Source: Aspidapion aeneum (lineage: Eukaryota > Arthropoda > Insecta > Coleoptera > Brentidae). From it: a stretch of 64,000 bases of DNA. Location: NCBI GenBank assembly GCA_963576565.1, contig OY755039.1:132514095-132578094 (forward strand), given 5' to 3'. This document shows, piece after piece, positions 22,413 to 33,364 of the stretch. The translations under genes were made by a program, and so were the position numbers. Numbering within the stretch: the first letter of the stretch is position 1; every line of letters begins with the position of its first letter. The notes beneath the pieces are model-generated. The model did no database searches, was not told where the DNA came from, and was given only the letters and a program-made list of their open reading frames with translations.

Positions 22413-24319
22413 TATACCACATTTATTTTTTAAAGTTTCTAAACAAGTAACGATAACTTTCAATGTGTAATGCAAAGTTTATATAGAAAAGAATTATCGA
22501 GTGTGCACAAATATATCTTCTACATGGACTGCCTAGGCTTATCGGGACAAATAATGTGTTTGCGCATACCTTATGTTAAAAACGGGAAAGAGTGAAACCA
22601 ATGTAGGTTTGTGGCAGATTATGACAGAGGCGTGGTTTGTTTGTGCTTCTTGCTTGGCATTGAAAGCTTATTTCAGCCTGCGAAAGCCGTGGTCGAAGAA
22701 AAAAATGATAAAGACAGAGTAATAAATAAACTTGTCACAAAAAATTATATAAAAAAATAAACACATATCACGTGACTGTCCCAAACCTATTTTGGTTTCA
22801 CTTCTTATATCATACCATTAAATATAATTTTGGTTTTCTTATTTGAATGGTTTAAAAATAAGCTAGTTTATTTATTACACGTGTATTCCATCAAAAGAAA
22901 ATAGTTGCTTAACATAAATTTTTTTAAAAAGAATGCCTTATTCGACTTCTAAAAGTTTTATCTACTTTAGTGCGAGAAGTACGTACTTCTTGCCCTCATT
23001 TGCGTGCGATAATTCGAATGTCGCACACCGAAACCAGCAAATTCCATTCCCGCACGAATTTTTATTCGTGGAATTGTCTTTTTAAACCGCAATTTTTAAA
23101 TGTTTTAATATAAGGTTTTTTATGTTATTTAATATATTTTTTGAAAAATATTTTATGACGTTTTAGTAATTATTAAAAATATTGCATTTTTTTTAAATAA
23201 TTGAGCGACCATCGTAGCTTTTTCTAAACGTCAAATATATCAACAATAGAATTTTGTTCGACACATTGCATGTCTTGATTTTTATATCAATTTAAACTGT
23301 TAGCTCGCGTTACTATGTCAACCGTTTCATTTAAACCACAAAAACGTGCCCAAGCCACGGATCACCTTGATCCGTGCCCAAGCTGTTTGAATAACAGGAG
23401 CTCTTGGAAACCATTTTGATTTTTTAGTTTGCTTTAATTGGTGTCGTAACCAGGAATATGTCTTGGGGGTGTAGGGCGAGAGCCCATGATGCTGTAATTT
23501 ATGCTATTTTATTTTTCTATTTATGAAATATGGGGTAAATATCTAAGCCCCCTTTCTAGGTGCGCTAATGCTTTAATTATATTTTTATCCTTTGCTTTTA
23601 ACAACTCTTTACACTGAAACAACGGTGTAACTAACTAAACTTTTAATACTTACATGTGCTAGTGATTTTCAGGCCCTTTTTGGATAAACAAATAAAATCC
23701 CGCTTTACCATATTGATATCTTACAATAGCACACCTTCTAAAACTTGAATTTTCTGTGATTTAAAATATTAATAGTAGGTAACGCATTTGTGGCATCGAC
23801 CACTGTGCCTTGCGCTTTCATTTCGCCTCCAGAGCCGGTTTCAGCTCTCGTCACGCCCGAGGAAAACTATAAAGACCCTATTACGCACTAGTGCGAAAAA
23901 AACACCATGACAAAAAATTTAAAACAAACGTGTCAGACAAACAGATATACGTTGTCAAAATTTAATATAAATAAATACTTGTAAAATTTTGTTTCACTTA
24001 ATTGCTGGCCCGGCCATCTAAGGATGCTTAGCGAATTCCATCCCAAGGGCGCGTTTACCAACGTGAATACCAAATTCGATTGGTCAGCGCTCGATGGTCA
24101 GCGCAAATGCCATGCGAGAAAGCGGCTGTGCGTTTTCAAAACATAACGTTTTTAAGCCAATTTATGAGAATACCAGGCCGGACCGCTAAAATGATATAAC
24201 TCCCTGGCAAATGAAAGTTCCCAAAATGCCTATATATAAATTCGATTTGGCAAGTATCTACATCTCATGTGTTTTCCATCGGTAATTATTAATGTTGTGA
24301 TGTTATTTCATGTAAGATC
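22413..24319. other. Intron sequence without gene; one GCGCACCCAG-family remnant
   Basis: The MITE core (ATGAAATATGGGGTAAATAT) is visible at 23448-23575 with damaged ends. A small hairpin CACGGATC-acctt-GATCCGTG at 23357-23377 is flanked by GCCCAAGC on both sides. Nothing else recognised. Confidence 0.5.
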
Positions 24320-24505
24320 ACACGCGGATCTGGGCCAAAATGTAGGGGCGGGGGTAATTGTCGACCGAAACACTATTTATGTATTTTTTTTTCTAGTGGG
24401 TTAATTAATTATGGGATTAGCCCGATATTTATTAACTAAACTAAATATATTTGTTTTTCTAGGGGGAGGGGTAATTACCTCGTTACCCCCCATAAATATG
24501 CACTA
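24320..24505. repeat. hAT-type MITE, CAAGCGCGG family, fragment (copy 3)
   Basis: Starts CACACGCGGATCTGGGCC and shares the G-tract/GGTAATT and TTTTTCTAG segments with the copies at 8563 and 13592. The right TIR is not identifiable. Confidence 0.5.
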
Positions 24506-24796
24506 TAGTGTCAAATTTGTTTTACAGTGGGGTTTTTTTATTACAGCAAGACCATTACAACTTAAACATCCAATTTCCAAACAAATGTATCTCTTTACCA
24601 AATTTTGTACACATATAAAGTACCCGTCCACAGTTCGAAGAACCTACTTAGTTAAGTTTTTTGTTTATTTTTCTGTGGCGCAGAGGCGATTTACTGGTAT
24701 ATGAGATTCGTACAAACATAAGTTGGTACGAATCTCGAATATTTATTAAATTTCTTCATGACCTAACTAAGCAAAATCGTCCTGTTGTTTATCTGT

Positions 24797-24820
24797 GTGT
24801 GTGTGTGTGTGTGTGTGTGC
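24797..24820 (+). repeat. (TG)n microsatellite
   Basis: About 12 TG dinucleotides, directly before the LINE-tail-like repeat. Confidence 0.9.
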
Positions 24821-24824
24821 GTAT

Positions 24825-25203
24825 GTCTGTCGGTAACACGATAGCTCCTAAACCGCTTAACCGATTTTCATATCATTTTCAGTTAAAATAGTGTTCGACA
24901 CTCTAACGAGCTGATTAGATTTTGGTCAAAATCCATTGATGCTAATGAGAGTTTTTTGACAATTAAAAAACTTTAAAAGTGATAATTATTTAACGGAGCA
25001 TTGCATCAATATGCTGTTTTCGGAATGTAGCGGATTACATATAGCTCAATGATTTTTATAATCAAAAACTTCGTAGGAGCCTTAGTTTCTGAGATATTTA
25101 CAAAAAACTTTTTTCAAAGCTGATATATCATATCTTCACCACATAAAGTGTGCTAATTGGCTAGCTAGGAAGGTATCAGATCCGTCATGGATCCATTTAT
25201 TTA
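24825..25203. repeat. Dispersed repeat, LINE-tail-like, copy 2
   Basis: Shares text with 10337-10640 from 'CGATAGCTCCTAAA' to 'CAGATCCGTCATGGA'. Non-coding. Confidence 0.65.
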
Positions 25204-25612
25204 TGTTTTTATCTAAAAAGTGGGTATTGACTTGCAACAAAACAGTAATATATATATTTGGCCGAAAATGTTCGCTCAGTGAGTCTTTGCCGTGCTTATG
25301 TGATTTTGCAATCTGGGAACACAGTGCGCATCAAACACTACAAACAGGAGAAACATTTTCGGCGAAAATGCGCGGAGTGTTGCAAGTGAATACGTGTACT
25401 TCAAACGCACAGACCGCGCTGCAACAAATTTTGCAAGTCAATACGTCATATAGCGAACGCGCAAAACATTTTTCGAGGCTTGTCCGTAAATCGGAATTGC
25501 ACAAAGAGATTTATTCTTTCTTGTTCGTTCAGTGTTGCAATTTGCACTTAAAAAATGGAACGGACCAGGGAAAAATCCCTGGAACTTATTGACGAATTCG
25601 AAAGAAAAATAA
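25204..25612 (+). other. Segment enclosed by 33-bp inverted repeats, open frame of unknown meaning
   Basis: The outer sequence AGGTATCAGATCCGTCATGG at about 25170 recurs inverted at 25613-25646. The enclosed 0.4 kb has higher G+C than its surroundings and a frame of about 129 codons on the plus strand (25203-25592). It has no family resemblance I can name, and repeats TTGCAAGTSAATACG at 25380 and 25432. The motif TTGCAAGTCAATACG also occurs at 38638. I do not assign a function. Confidence 0.35.
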
Positions 25613-25703
25613 AATAAATAGATCCATGACGGATCTGATACCTTCTTAGCAAGTAAAGCCAAAATAGATCATTTTCTTACACCTCAATTCTTGTAGGTAA
25701 TAG

Positions 25704-25926
25704 GGACTTATTGCAATAAAACATGGCTTTAATAGTGCCCGGAACTATTCGGCCAGTTTTACATAAAAAACTGACAATTGGTCTTTCAAAACTGACATAC
25801 CACAAATTTAAAAATAAAGTTTTTTATTTATTCCGGTTCTTAAATACACAAAAGACGATTTTTTTACATAAAACTGTCAGAATATTGCCGGGCACTATTA
25901 AAGCCAGGTTTTATTGCAATAAGTCC
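25704..25926. mobile_element. Palindromic MITE
   Basis: GACTTATTGCAATAAAAC...GCTTTAATAGTGCC on the left is inverted on the right (GGCACTATTAAAGCC...GTTTTATTGCAATAAGTC). Arms are about 75 bp with a short AT-rich core. No coding potential. Confidence 0.75.
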
Positions 25927-26538
25927 TTAATACAAATACGTATAGTAGGTACTATTTTCTCTCTTTTATGCATCAAACCACCACACCAACTTGGAGCAAT
26001 TTTTGTGACATGGGGGCACCGGCGTATCCAAGGGGTGGGACTAAAGGTAATACCCCTCCTCCAAGATTGTTAAAAAGTAAGGATTTTTCCACAAAAAATG
26101 CACATAAAAGTTTCGTTATTATTCGCGAAATTCTACTTTTAGTGATAAGTATTGGGTTCAAATGAGGAAGTGAGCCTGAATTCGTTTATTAAAACTCCAA
26201 ATTTTTTCGCCTGCGTCACAATTCACTGAATTTCCCCTCCCAAGGTTAGGATTGCACTGCATGGGGGGAACTCTGTCCGACTCGCCCAGGGGAAAGGACC
26301 GTAGGAGGTCATGCAATTTAAAATACCTAAAAATTCTTCATAAAGAAGCAGCAAGACAGGGTGTCCCAGATAAAAGTAAATTTATGGAGATTTCGAAAAC
26401 AGTAAGAGATACGATTTTGGTAAAATGTGAAAACAGTTGCTGTATTATTAGCCTAATGAGATGCTGTATCAAAATTAAAACTGTCTACACAGGTTTTTAA
26501 AATGTAAAGCAAAAACTAAAAATTTAAATATCAACTAT

Positions 26539-27064
26539 TATAGTCCACAGTACATCGGTATATTTTTTAAGTGATAAGAACAAGTTTTGGTACATAGGTT
26601 TATCGTGCGGAGGCGAATAATGTTTTTCCACTGCGAAAATTCTTGTGTGTGATTCCTAGCAGAGTGCGAGGGCGTAGAAATCTTTTGAGCTTTGGACTGA
26701 CTAAACCAAGCATGCGATTTTGGCGACAATGTTGCCATTGACTTTTCACACATTTTTTAAGCCACATAAAAAATAGCCTTTTACCATTATTTACTGTTTC
26801 TTTTTTCAACTCGTAATTTAGGAGATGAAAAAAATAACAGTACAGAATTAGTAACCAGCAATTTTTTTTTCGGGGGCTTAAGAAATGTGAAGTGTGAAAA
26901 GTCAATGGCAATATTGTCGCCAAAATCGCATGCTTGGTTCAGTCACTCTGAAGCTCAAAAGATTTCTACGCCCGTGCACTCTATTAGATCGGCAAGATAA
27001 ACATATGTACAAAAATTCCGCCTGTTACTGATCATTTAAGAAATAGACCAATGTACTGTGGACT
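26539..27064. mobile_element. Foldback-type element with about 200-bp arms
   Basis: Left end AGTCCACAGTACATCGG and right end CCAATGTACTGTGGACT are inverted. Inner arms match through CATGCGATTTTGGCGACAAT (26712) and its inverse (26920). The flank reads TAT on both sides, a possible 3-bp duplication. A minus-strand frame of 107 codons spanning the arms is a by-product of the repeat. Confidence 0.7.
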
Positions 27065-27975
27065 TATCTTATTTACAAATTTAATAAAATTTATTAGAAT
27101 TGTATTAGCGTGGCTGTAGTCAAATGACGTTATTGATTTTTTTCTAATCCTCTTAGTTTTTTTTTATACAAAGCTTTTATGATTTTATGGCCGCCGTATT
27201 GAATTTATACGCCATATATATTGTTAAACAAGATGGCGAAGATATTTTAGTTCTTAAAAAAACACAAGTTTTAGGTTTTTTAAACTGGTACAACCTATAT
27301 ATAAATAGAATTTTATTTATGTGAAAGTTTATTAAAGTTTGGGGAAGGCCTTTAAAAACAATTTTAAATAGCGAAAAAAAAGCAGCGCACGTTATATATT
27401 TTAAAAATAATTTTAAAAAGACAAAAACTAGGCAAATAGTTTGAAAAACAAATATTAAATGTTCCGGAAATCTGACTAAAAAAAAGCGACGCCACAGGCG
27501 AAAATGTTGACAAATAAATCTAAAATTTGTTACAAATTGGAAAAAAATTAAAAAGCACTGCAGGTATTTTTTGTATGTAATAATGTAATAATGTAATACC
27601 TGCAGAAAGGAAATACCACCGAACCTCACAAGTTTTTTGCTCTGTAAATATACTAAAATTAGGAAAAAATTGAAGATTTTTTATTCTGCGTGACTACACG
27701 TTTTTAGATTTATCTCAGCTCAAATTTTTTGAAAAAATTAAAGTAATAAAAGGAGGTAGGCCATTTTTAAAAGAATTGGGGATGTCTTAAAAAAATATTT
27801 GAAATGGGGTGACTTTTTTACATGTGATGTTGCTCCCAAATAACTTGTTTTAATAACGTAACAGTAAACAGGGTGCTAATTGACATGGGCAACTATTTCT
27901 AACTCGGTAACTAAGGGAACTGCAACGTTGGTTAAATTTGATTAAATGTATGTATAAATAATATATTATTTTGAC
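27065..27975. other. Intron sequence without gene
   Basis: AT-rich. A minus-strand frame of 150 codons (27629-27177) is Phe/Leu/Ile-rich, has no recognisable domain, and sits in low-complexity AT sequence; I do not call it a gene. Confidence 0.5.
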
Positions 27976-28373
27976 AATTGACTTCTATACACTACGGGTA
28001 GACCAGGCATGGGCCTAAATTGCCATTATATCAAGCTTTTATCGCAATTGACCAAATACAAGTAAGAATTTAATGAGCAAGACAGGGATGAAAACAGAAT
28101 TTCCGTTTGGTAAGTCCGGACACATGCAACATCGCAAAAATATTCTATTTGCTTGTCTTGGATAAAAAAGGATAGTGGCGGCGCAAAATAAAAATTGTGA
28201 ATTCCACTAGCATTTTTTTATCAACAATTTTCTGTTTGAATAATAAATAATTCATGAATACTTACTTGTGTATACTGTGTTTACAAAATTCTCTTCAGTA
28301 AAAAAAAAGAGTAAAAAGAATTTGTTAGCATGCTAAGTGCAGTGGATGTATTAAAATTATTGTTTTCATCTTA

Positions 28374-28504
28374 CAAATGTTGTACCTTCCAGGTAAAATA
28401 TTTTCTTTCTTTGAACAAGGGTCTTCTTCAACTCTTCTCTTCTTGGGTGGACTACAGGTTATGCTCGAGTCAGATGAAATTTCGGAACTAAAAATTTCAT
28501 CTCG
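28374..28504 (-). pseudogene. Coding-like remnant in element A with SV40-type NLS motif
   Basis: The minus-strand peptide with EIFSSEISSDSS, PPKKRRVEED and SKKENILPG is preserved in copy B at about 46076-46200 on the plus strand, with nearly identical residues. The acidic/serine stretch followed by PPKKRRVEED looks like a nuclear localisation segment, as expected in a transposase. Conservation between two independently inserted copies suggests descent from real coding sequence. No catalytic domain is visible; family not identified. Confidence 0.45.
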
Positions 28505-28509
28505 GAATG

Positions 28510-30007
28510 GGACAACTGGGCGCCAGGCCAACTCGGCTCCGCCAACAGGGCGCCACGCCGGGCCTAATGGGCGCCGGATAATTTTTTTTTTCGATAAAAT
28601 GTGCAGATAAAAAACAAAATAAATATGTTATTTATACAAAAATTTGAACATCTATTAAGTGTAAGAGTGTTGAAATTTGGTAGGTGTAGTGTTCTGGTAA
28701 CCGGGTAAAAATACCATTTACGTTTTTTAATTCAAGAATGGCGGATCCAAAATGGTGGATTTCTTTATTTTTAAACCGATTTGTCTCAAACTTTCAGTTT
28801 GCAGTGTTTGAGATCACTTAATACAGTTTTATCCTCAAACTTAAAAAAATTCAAATGGCGGATCCAAATATAGAACTTGGCAGTGTTTCAACTCGCTGAA
28901 TATGATTTTTGACTCAAACTCAAAATGGCGGATTTCTTTTCTCAAACCTGAAAGTTTGCAGCGCTTGAAAGCACTTAATTTTAAATGACGAATGGAAAAT
29001 GGCGGATTTTTTTATTTATGCACTGATATGTATCAAATATCAAACTCATAAATAATTTAAAATGGCGGATCCAAAATGGTGGACTTTGTCGATTATCATT
29101 TTTGACTTAAACTCATAAAAAAATCAAAATGGCGAATCCAACATGACAGACTTTTTTATTTACTAACCGATCTGTCTTAAGCTTAAAATATTACATTTCT
29201 TTCTTTAAACTTGAGTCATATTTTGTATTAAGCTATAAAAGTCTGCCATTAGTAAGTGAGTCACAAATTGTATTAAGTGACCTTAAGCACTGCAAACTTT
29301 CAAGTTTGAGACGTTTGAGACAAATCCGTTGAAAAATAAAGAAACCCACCATTTTGAATCCGCCATTTTAATTTTTTTAAGTTTGAGTATAAAACTGTAT
29401 TAAGTGATCGCAAGCACTGCAAACTTTCAAGTTTGAGACAAATCCGTTTAAAAATAAAGAAATCGACCATTTTGGATCCGCCATTTTGAATTTTTTATTC
29501 TGAGTCAAAAATTATAATCAGCGACTTGAAACACCGCCAAGTTCCATATTCGAAACATATCGATGCATAAATAAGAAAGTCTGCCATTTTGGATCCGCCA
29601 TTTTAATTTTTTTAAGTTTGAGGGTAAAACTGTATTAAGTGATCCCAAACACTTCAAACTTTCAAGTTTGAGACAAATCGGTTTAAAAATAAAGAAATCC
29701 GCCATTTTGGATTTGTCATTCTTGTAATCAAAAACGTAAATTTTATGTCAGGTTACCAGAACTCTAGACCTATCAAAATTTCAACACTCGACTTAACGCA
29801 TTTAACTCTAACAAAACCAAATTGCAAGAATATTACGTAAAGGATTTTTTAAAGATGTTTTTGCATAAATAATAATATATCTATTTTGTTTTTCATCTGC
29901 ACATTTTATCAAGAAAAAATATTTTAGTTCGGCGGCCAGTTGGCCCGGCGTCCAGTTGGCCCGGCGCCCAGTTGGCCTGGCGCCGAGTTGGCGTTGCCCA
30001 GTTGTCC
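28510..30007. repeat. Foldback block with GGCGCC-rich minisatellite termini (copy A)
   Basis: Both ends begin GGACAACTGGGC and carry repeats of about 16 bp built on CCAACTGGGCGCC, in opposite orientation. Inside, long arms repeat AAAATGGCGGATCCAAAATG and TTTATTTTTAAACCGATTTG many times in both orientations around a centre near 29200. A shorter version lies at 45615-46060 in copy B at the same internal position. Confidence 0.8.
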
Positions 30008-30694
30008 TAGACTGCAACACATTTCAGGACAAATTATTATTAAAAAATAATCTTATAAGTGAGGGGAAGTGACACTTTCTGAATCAAAATGTGTGAGGGT
30101 AAAATCGCACGGTCGCAGAAAAAACTATCTATTGTGACGCTACTGAACTTTCTCGTGTTTTAGCAAAAACTATCCGTCAAGACGACTTACCCATAAAATG
30201 TTGTTTATTTATCGATTTTTTTTCTTCTTTTGCACAAAAAACAATTTCGGACCATGTTTGAACTCAAATAGTTATTTCTAAACTTGTTTTTAAACGTTTT
30301 TAAGATTTTTTTTTGTAATATTCCCGCACAAAATTCAAAAAAATTAGACTTAGACAACATTGTCTATCAGTTTTCCCTGTATAAAACGACTAGCAGGTTG
30401 AATCACTCAAAATACGGCAGGTGGATTAAAAGTAGCCAGCTGCTTTTGTGTCGCACTTATGCCATCAGTGTGAAACAGATAGAAGTACCCATATATTATC
30501 TAGGGTATTATTAGCATGCAAAATCAGCTTATCTTTGTCCGTTTCACTTGTTCAATAATGTCTATCTCTGTTTTTATTGTAAAAGAAATACCCGCCCCTA
30601 GAAACCAAATTGTAATAATAGGGTCAATAAAAAATGCCTTATCTTTCCGTCTCTAACGCCCTTTTATGGCGTTATAAAACTCAATGATTTTGAC

Positions 30695-32104
30695 CCATAA
30701 AGTTAATTAAACCGCGTCGTCTTCATCCATCACGGTTCACGGTGATACTGACTTAAAATAGAAGTATCTGTATAATAAAACCGGTTGAAAGTAAAAATGA
30801 CCAAGATACTCAAAAGTACCTTCTAACCATTTTTTGTTCTACTCCAATAATTTATCTATCAAGCCGCCTCCATAAAACGTCCCCCTCTACTTGCCTCGTC
30901 TCGTGAGGTCGGTCGAAACATAATGACTTTTGAAATCACAAGCCTTTGTTCTCGACCTTTGTTTTGAGGTGTTAGTTAGTTGTTATTGTGTTTTCGAGTG
31001 GCATTAGAAAAACCAATTATTGAAAACATAAATAAGAAAGCATGTACCATATTTAAAAACGTAGTTTTAGTCCTTTGTTGTTTACATTGAATATTTACGA
31101 AATATTTTAAAATGCACTATTTGGGTATTTATATTTGCCTGTTTTTGTCCTTATCAAAGCGTTTTAGTTGCCTGCCTGGCCTTGCCGAGCTATATTTCAT
31201 TAATAAAGATTAATAAGTAAGCTTATGTCAGTCATATCTCATCAAAAAATTGTCCGCCTACGTTCGCCATTTTGACTTATAGGCTTTCAAAGCAGTGATA
31301 TGCGTAAAAAAAAACATGTAAAAAATTTTCTTCTAGTTAGTACAAAAATCTACAAAAACGAATAAAAAACAAGTAAAAGCAATAAAACTCAAAAGACATG
31401 TATGGAGAAAAACCTACTTCCACTTGCGAGCCTCAATTTTCAAAAGATGATTAAACGTAAAAACCGCATCTTGACAAGCTTTTGAAAAGTCTGCTTTTTG
31501 GGAGGGGGCCTTTTTTATTCATGATAATTTCATATTGGTTTAAAATGATTTTTTATAGTTTTTGCAACAAAGAATTCAACTGGCAAAATAATTTTTATCT
31601 GTCACTTTTAGTTTTAGAGATATTACATAAAATTGATATTTTTCTTACGAAATGACGCTCTTTTTATTCGATTTTTAAAACCAGCTTAAAAAAATCTGAT
31701 TATTGATACTTTTAAGTTATTTCATTAAACTGTGGAACAACTAAAAGTTAAAACAAATATTTATTTAATATTTTTTTTAGTGTACGTTTATAAATGTTGT
31801 AGCCTTCCAATAAAAATTATTTCTTAAAACTATTTTTCATTAATTAAAATTTATTGTACGCCTAGAAAATAAAATTGTATAAAACGGTGACCAATAATTT
31901 TAAAAAGTAATATCATATCAAAAAACTAACAAAATGAATAGGGGTGAATCTAGGAATTTCATTTGGCTAGTAAAAATTATATATAGGAACCAGAAGGGGT
32001 GTTCTGTGTCAAAACTGAATATAATTTTATAACTTTGGATTTGGTAGAGGAAATTTTCCCTTTTCCCTCCTCCCTGTATATCCGGGCCTGACATAAGAAC
32101 ATTA
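30695..32104. other. Intron sequence without gene
   Basis: AT-rich; no coding frame, transposon end or RNA gene recognised. Confidence 0.5.
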
Positions 32105-33364
32105 AATAACTTATGGTGGGTGTGCTTTCGGGCTGTTCGGCCGTCGTCGTTGGAAATTCGTTCTCGACGTTTCGCCATCTCGAGTGGATGGCATCTTCTG
32201 TCGCGTGCGCAGGTTATATACGCTATGGTGGGCGGGGCGTATATCAGGGCTGGTCGGTGTTTGGTCACATTCCCTTGATTCGATTTTGTTATTGTAAGCG
32301 AGCCGTTTAATGTTTTTAAGAACCGGTACCCATATTCTGTTAATTTTAAGAGTTTCTTCAGATCTGTTGAATTTCTGCTGGTGTTTATGAATTTCGATTG
32401 CTTCTCTATAGAGTCTTGGATAGTATAAAAAGGAGGCGCACAGAACTTGTGTGTCTTCGAATTTTATTCGGTGGTCTTCATTGTTTAGTGTGTGGTCTGC
32501 AACTGCGGATTTTTCCGTATGTCCGAGTCGACAGTTGGCTTTGTGTTCTTTGATTATTGTGTTTACGGACCGTTTGGTTTCCGATGTAGACACTTCCACA
32601 GGTACAGGGAATGCGGTATACGCCCGAAGAACTTAGTGGGTTCCTTATATCCTTCGCAGATCTGAGGTGGTTCTCGATCTTCTTAGATGGCTTGAAGATC
32701 GTTTTTATGTTGTGTTTTCCCAGAATACGTCCGATCCTATCTGTCACTCTAGGGATGTAGGGCAGAAAGGCTCTTGAAGTAACTTCGCGGCTGCTCAGTC
32801 CACCGCTACTGTTACTTCTAGTGCTCGGCTTTGGTCGTATACATTTATCTATGTCGCTTTGAGTGTATCCATTTGCTACGAGGGCGTTTTTAAGATGGTT
32901 TAATTCTTTGTCTAGATGTTCTGGTTCGCAGATTCTTTTCGCCCTCTCTACCAATGTTCTTATTACCCCTTTTCGTTGGCACGGGTGGTGGTTAGATGTG
33001 TTGTTTAGGTAGCGGTCTGTGTGAGTAGGTTTTCTGTATACGGTATGTCCTAGTCGTCCCTCTTTCCTCGTTACTAGTACGTCAAGGAATGCTAATTCTC
33101 TGTTGTTCTCTGTTTCCATTGTAAATTGTATACTGGGGTGTATGCTGTTAATGTGGTTGAGAAATTCATTAAGGCTGTCTCTACCATAAGGCCAAACGAC
33201 AAAAGTGTCATCTACATATCGAAACCAGACTTTGGGTTTATGAGGGGCATTATTCAACGCCTTCTCTTCTAGTTTCTCCATGAAAAAGTTCGCAATCACT
33301 GGCGATAAAGGGCTACCCATTGATACTCCATCGATCTGTTCATAAATTTGTTCATTGAAGGTGA
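32105..33364 (-). pseudogene. Penelope-like element, 5'-truncated copy: reverse transcriptase plus GIY-YIG endonuclease
   Basis: The 302-codon minus-strand frame (33386-32478) reads through RT motifs GVSMGSPLSPVIANFFMEKL, RYVDDTFVVW (catalytic YVDD) and LAFLDVLVTR, then the Penelope linker (TVYRKPTHTDRYLN, RVTDRIGRIL). The endonuclease core GVYRIPC.CGSVYIG follows and breaks by frameshift near 32590. A second frame (32599-32111) carries the remainder (KRSVNTIIKEHKANC, RLGHTEKSAVADH). GIY-YIG after RT defines Penelope-like elements. The RT N-terminus is missing. It lies head-to-head with the next copy, so no product is expected. Confidence 0.92.

Larger units (their letters stand above)
27976..30686 (-). 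mobile_element. TIR transposon copy A (8-bp TSD ATTTTGAC)
   Basis: Ends (A/C)ATTGACTTCTATA at 27976 and the inverse of CATTGAGTTTTATAAC at 30686 are imperfect inverted repeats, and ATTTTGAC flanks both sides (27968-27975 and 30687-30694). Copy B (41420-46603, opposite orientation) shares the terminal 0.65 kb at each end. A large foldback block (28510-30007) occupies the middle. An 8-bp duplication fits hAT or P superfamilies; the TIR start CATTGA is not the usual hAT CAGNG. No intact transposase is present. Confidence 0.88.

Noticed and set aside
26600..26923. 107-codon minus-strand frame
   Set aside because: It spans the arm and loop of a foldback element and has no domain signature.
27177..27629. 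150-codon minus-strand frame
   Set aside because: Composition is dominated by Phe/Leu/Ile from AT-rich DNA; no motif, no homologue recognised.
30020..30028. Deletion in copy A relative to B at this point
   Set aside because: The B-specific 3.5 kb has inverted ends and a 9-bp duplication of exactly this site, so insertion in B explains it better than deletion in A.
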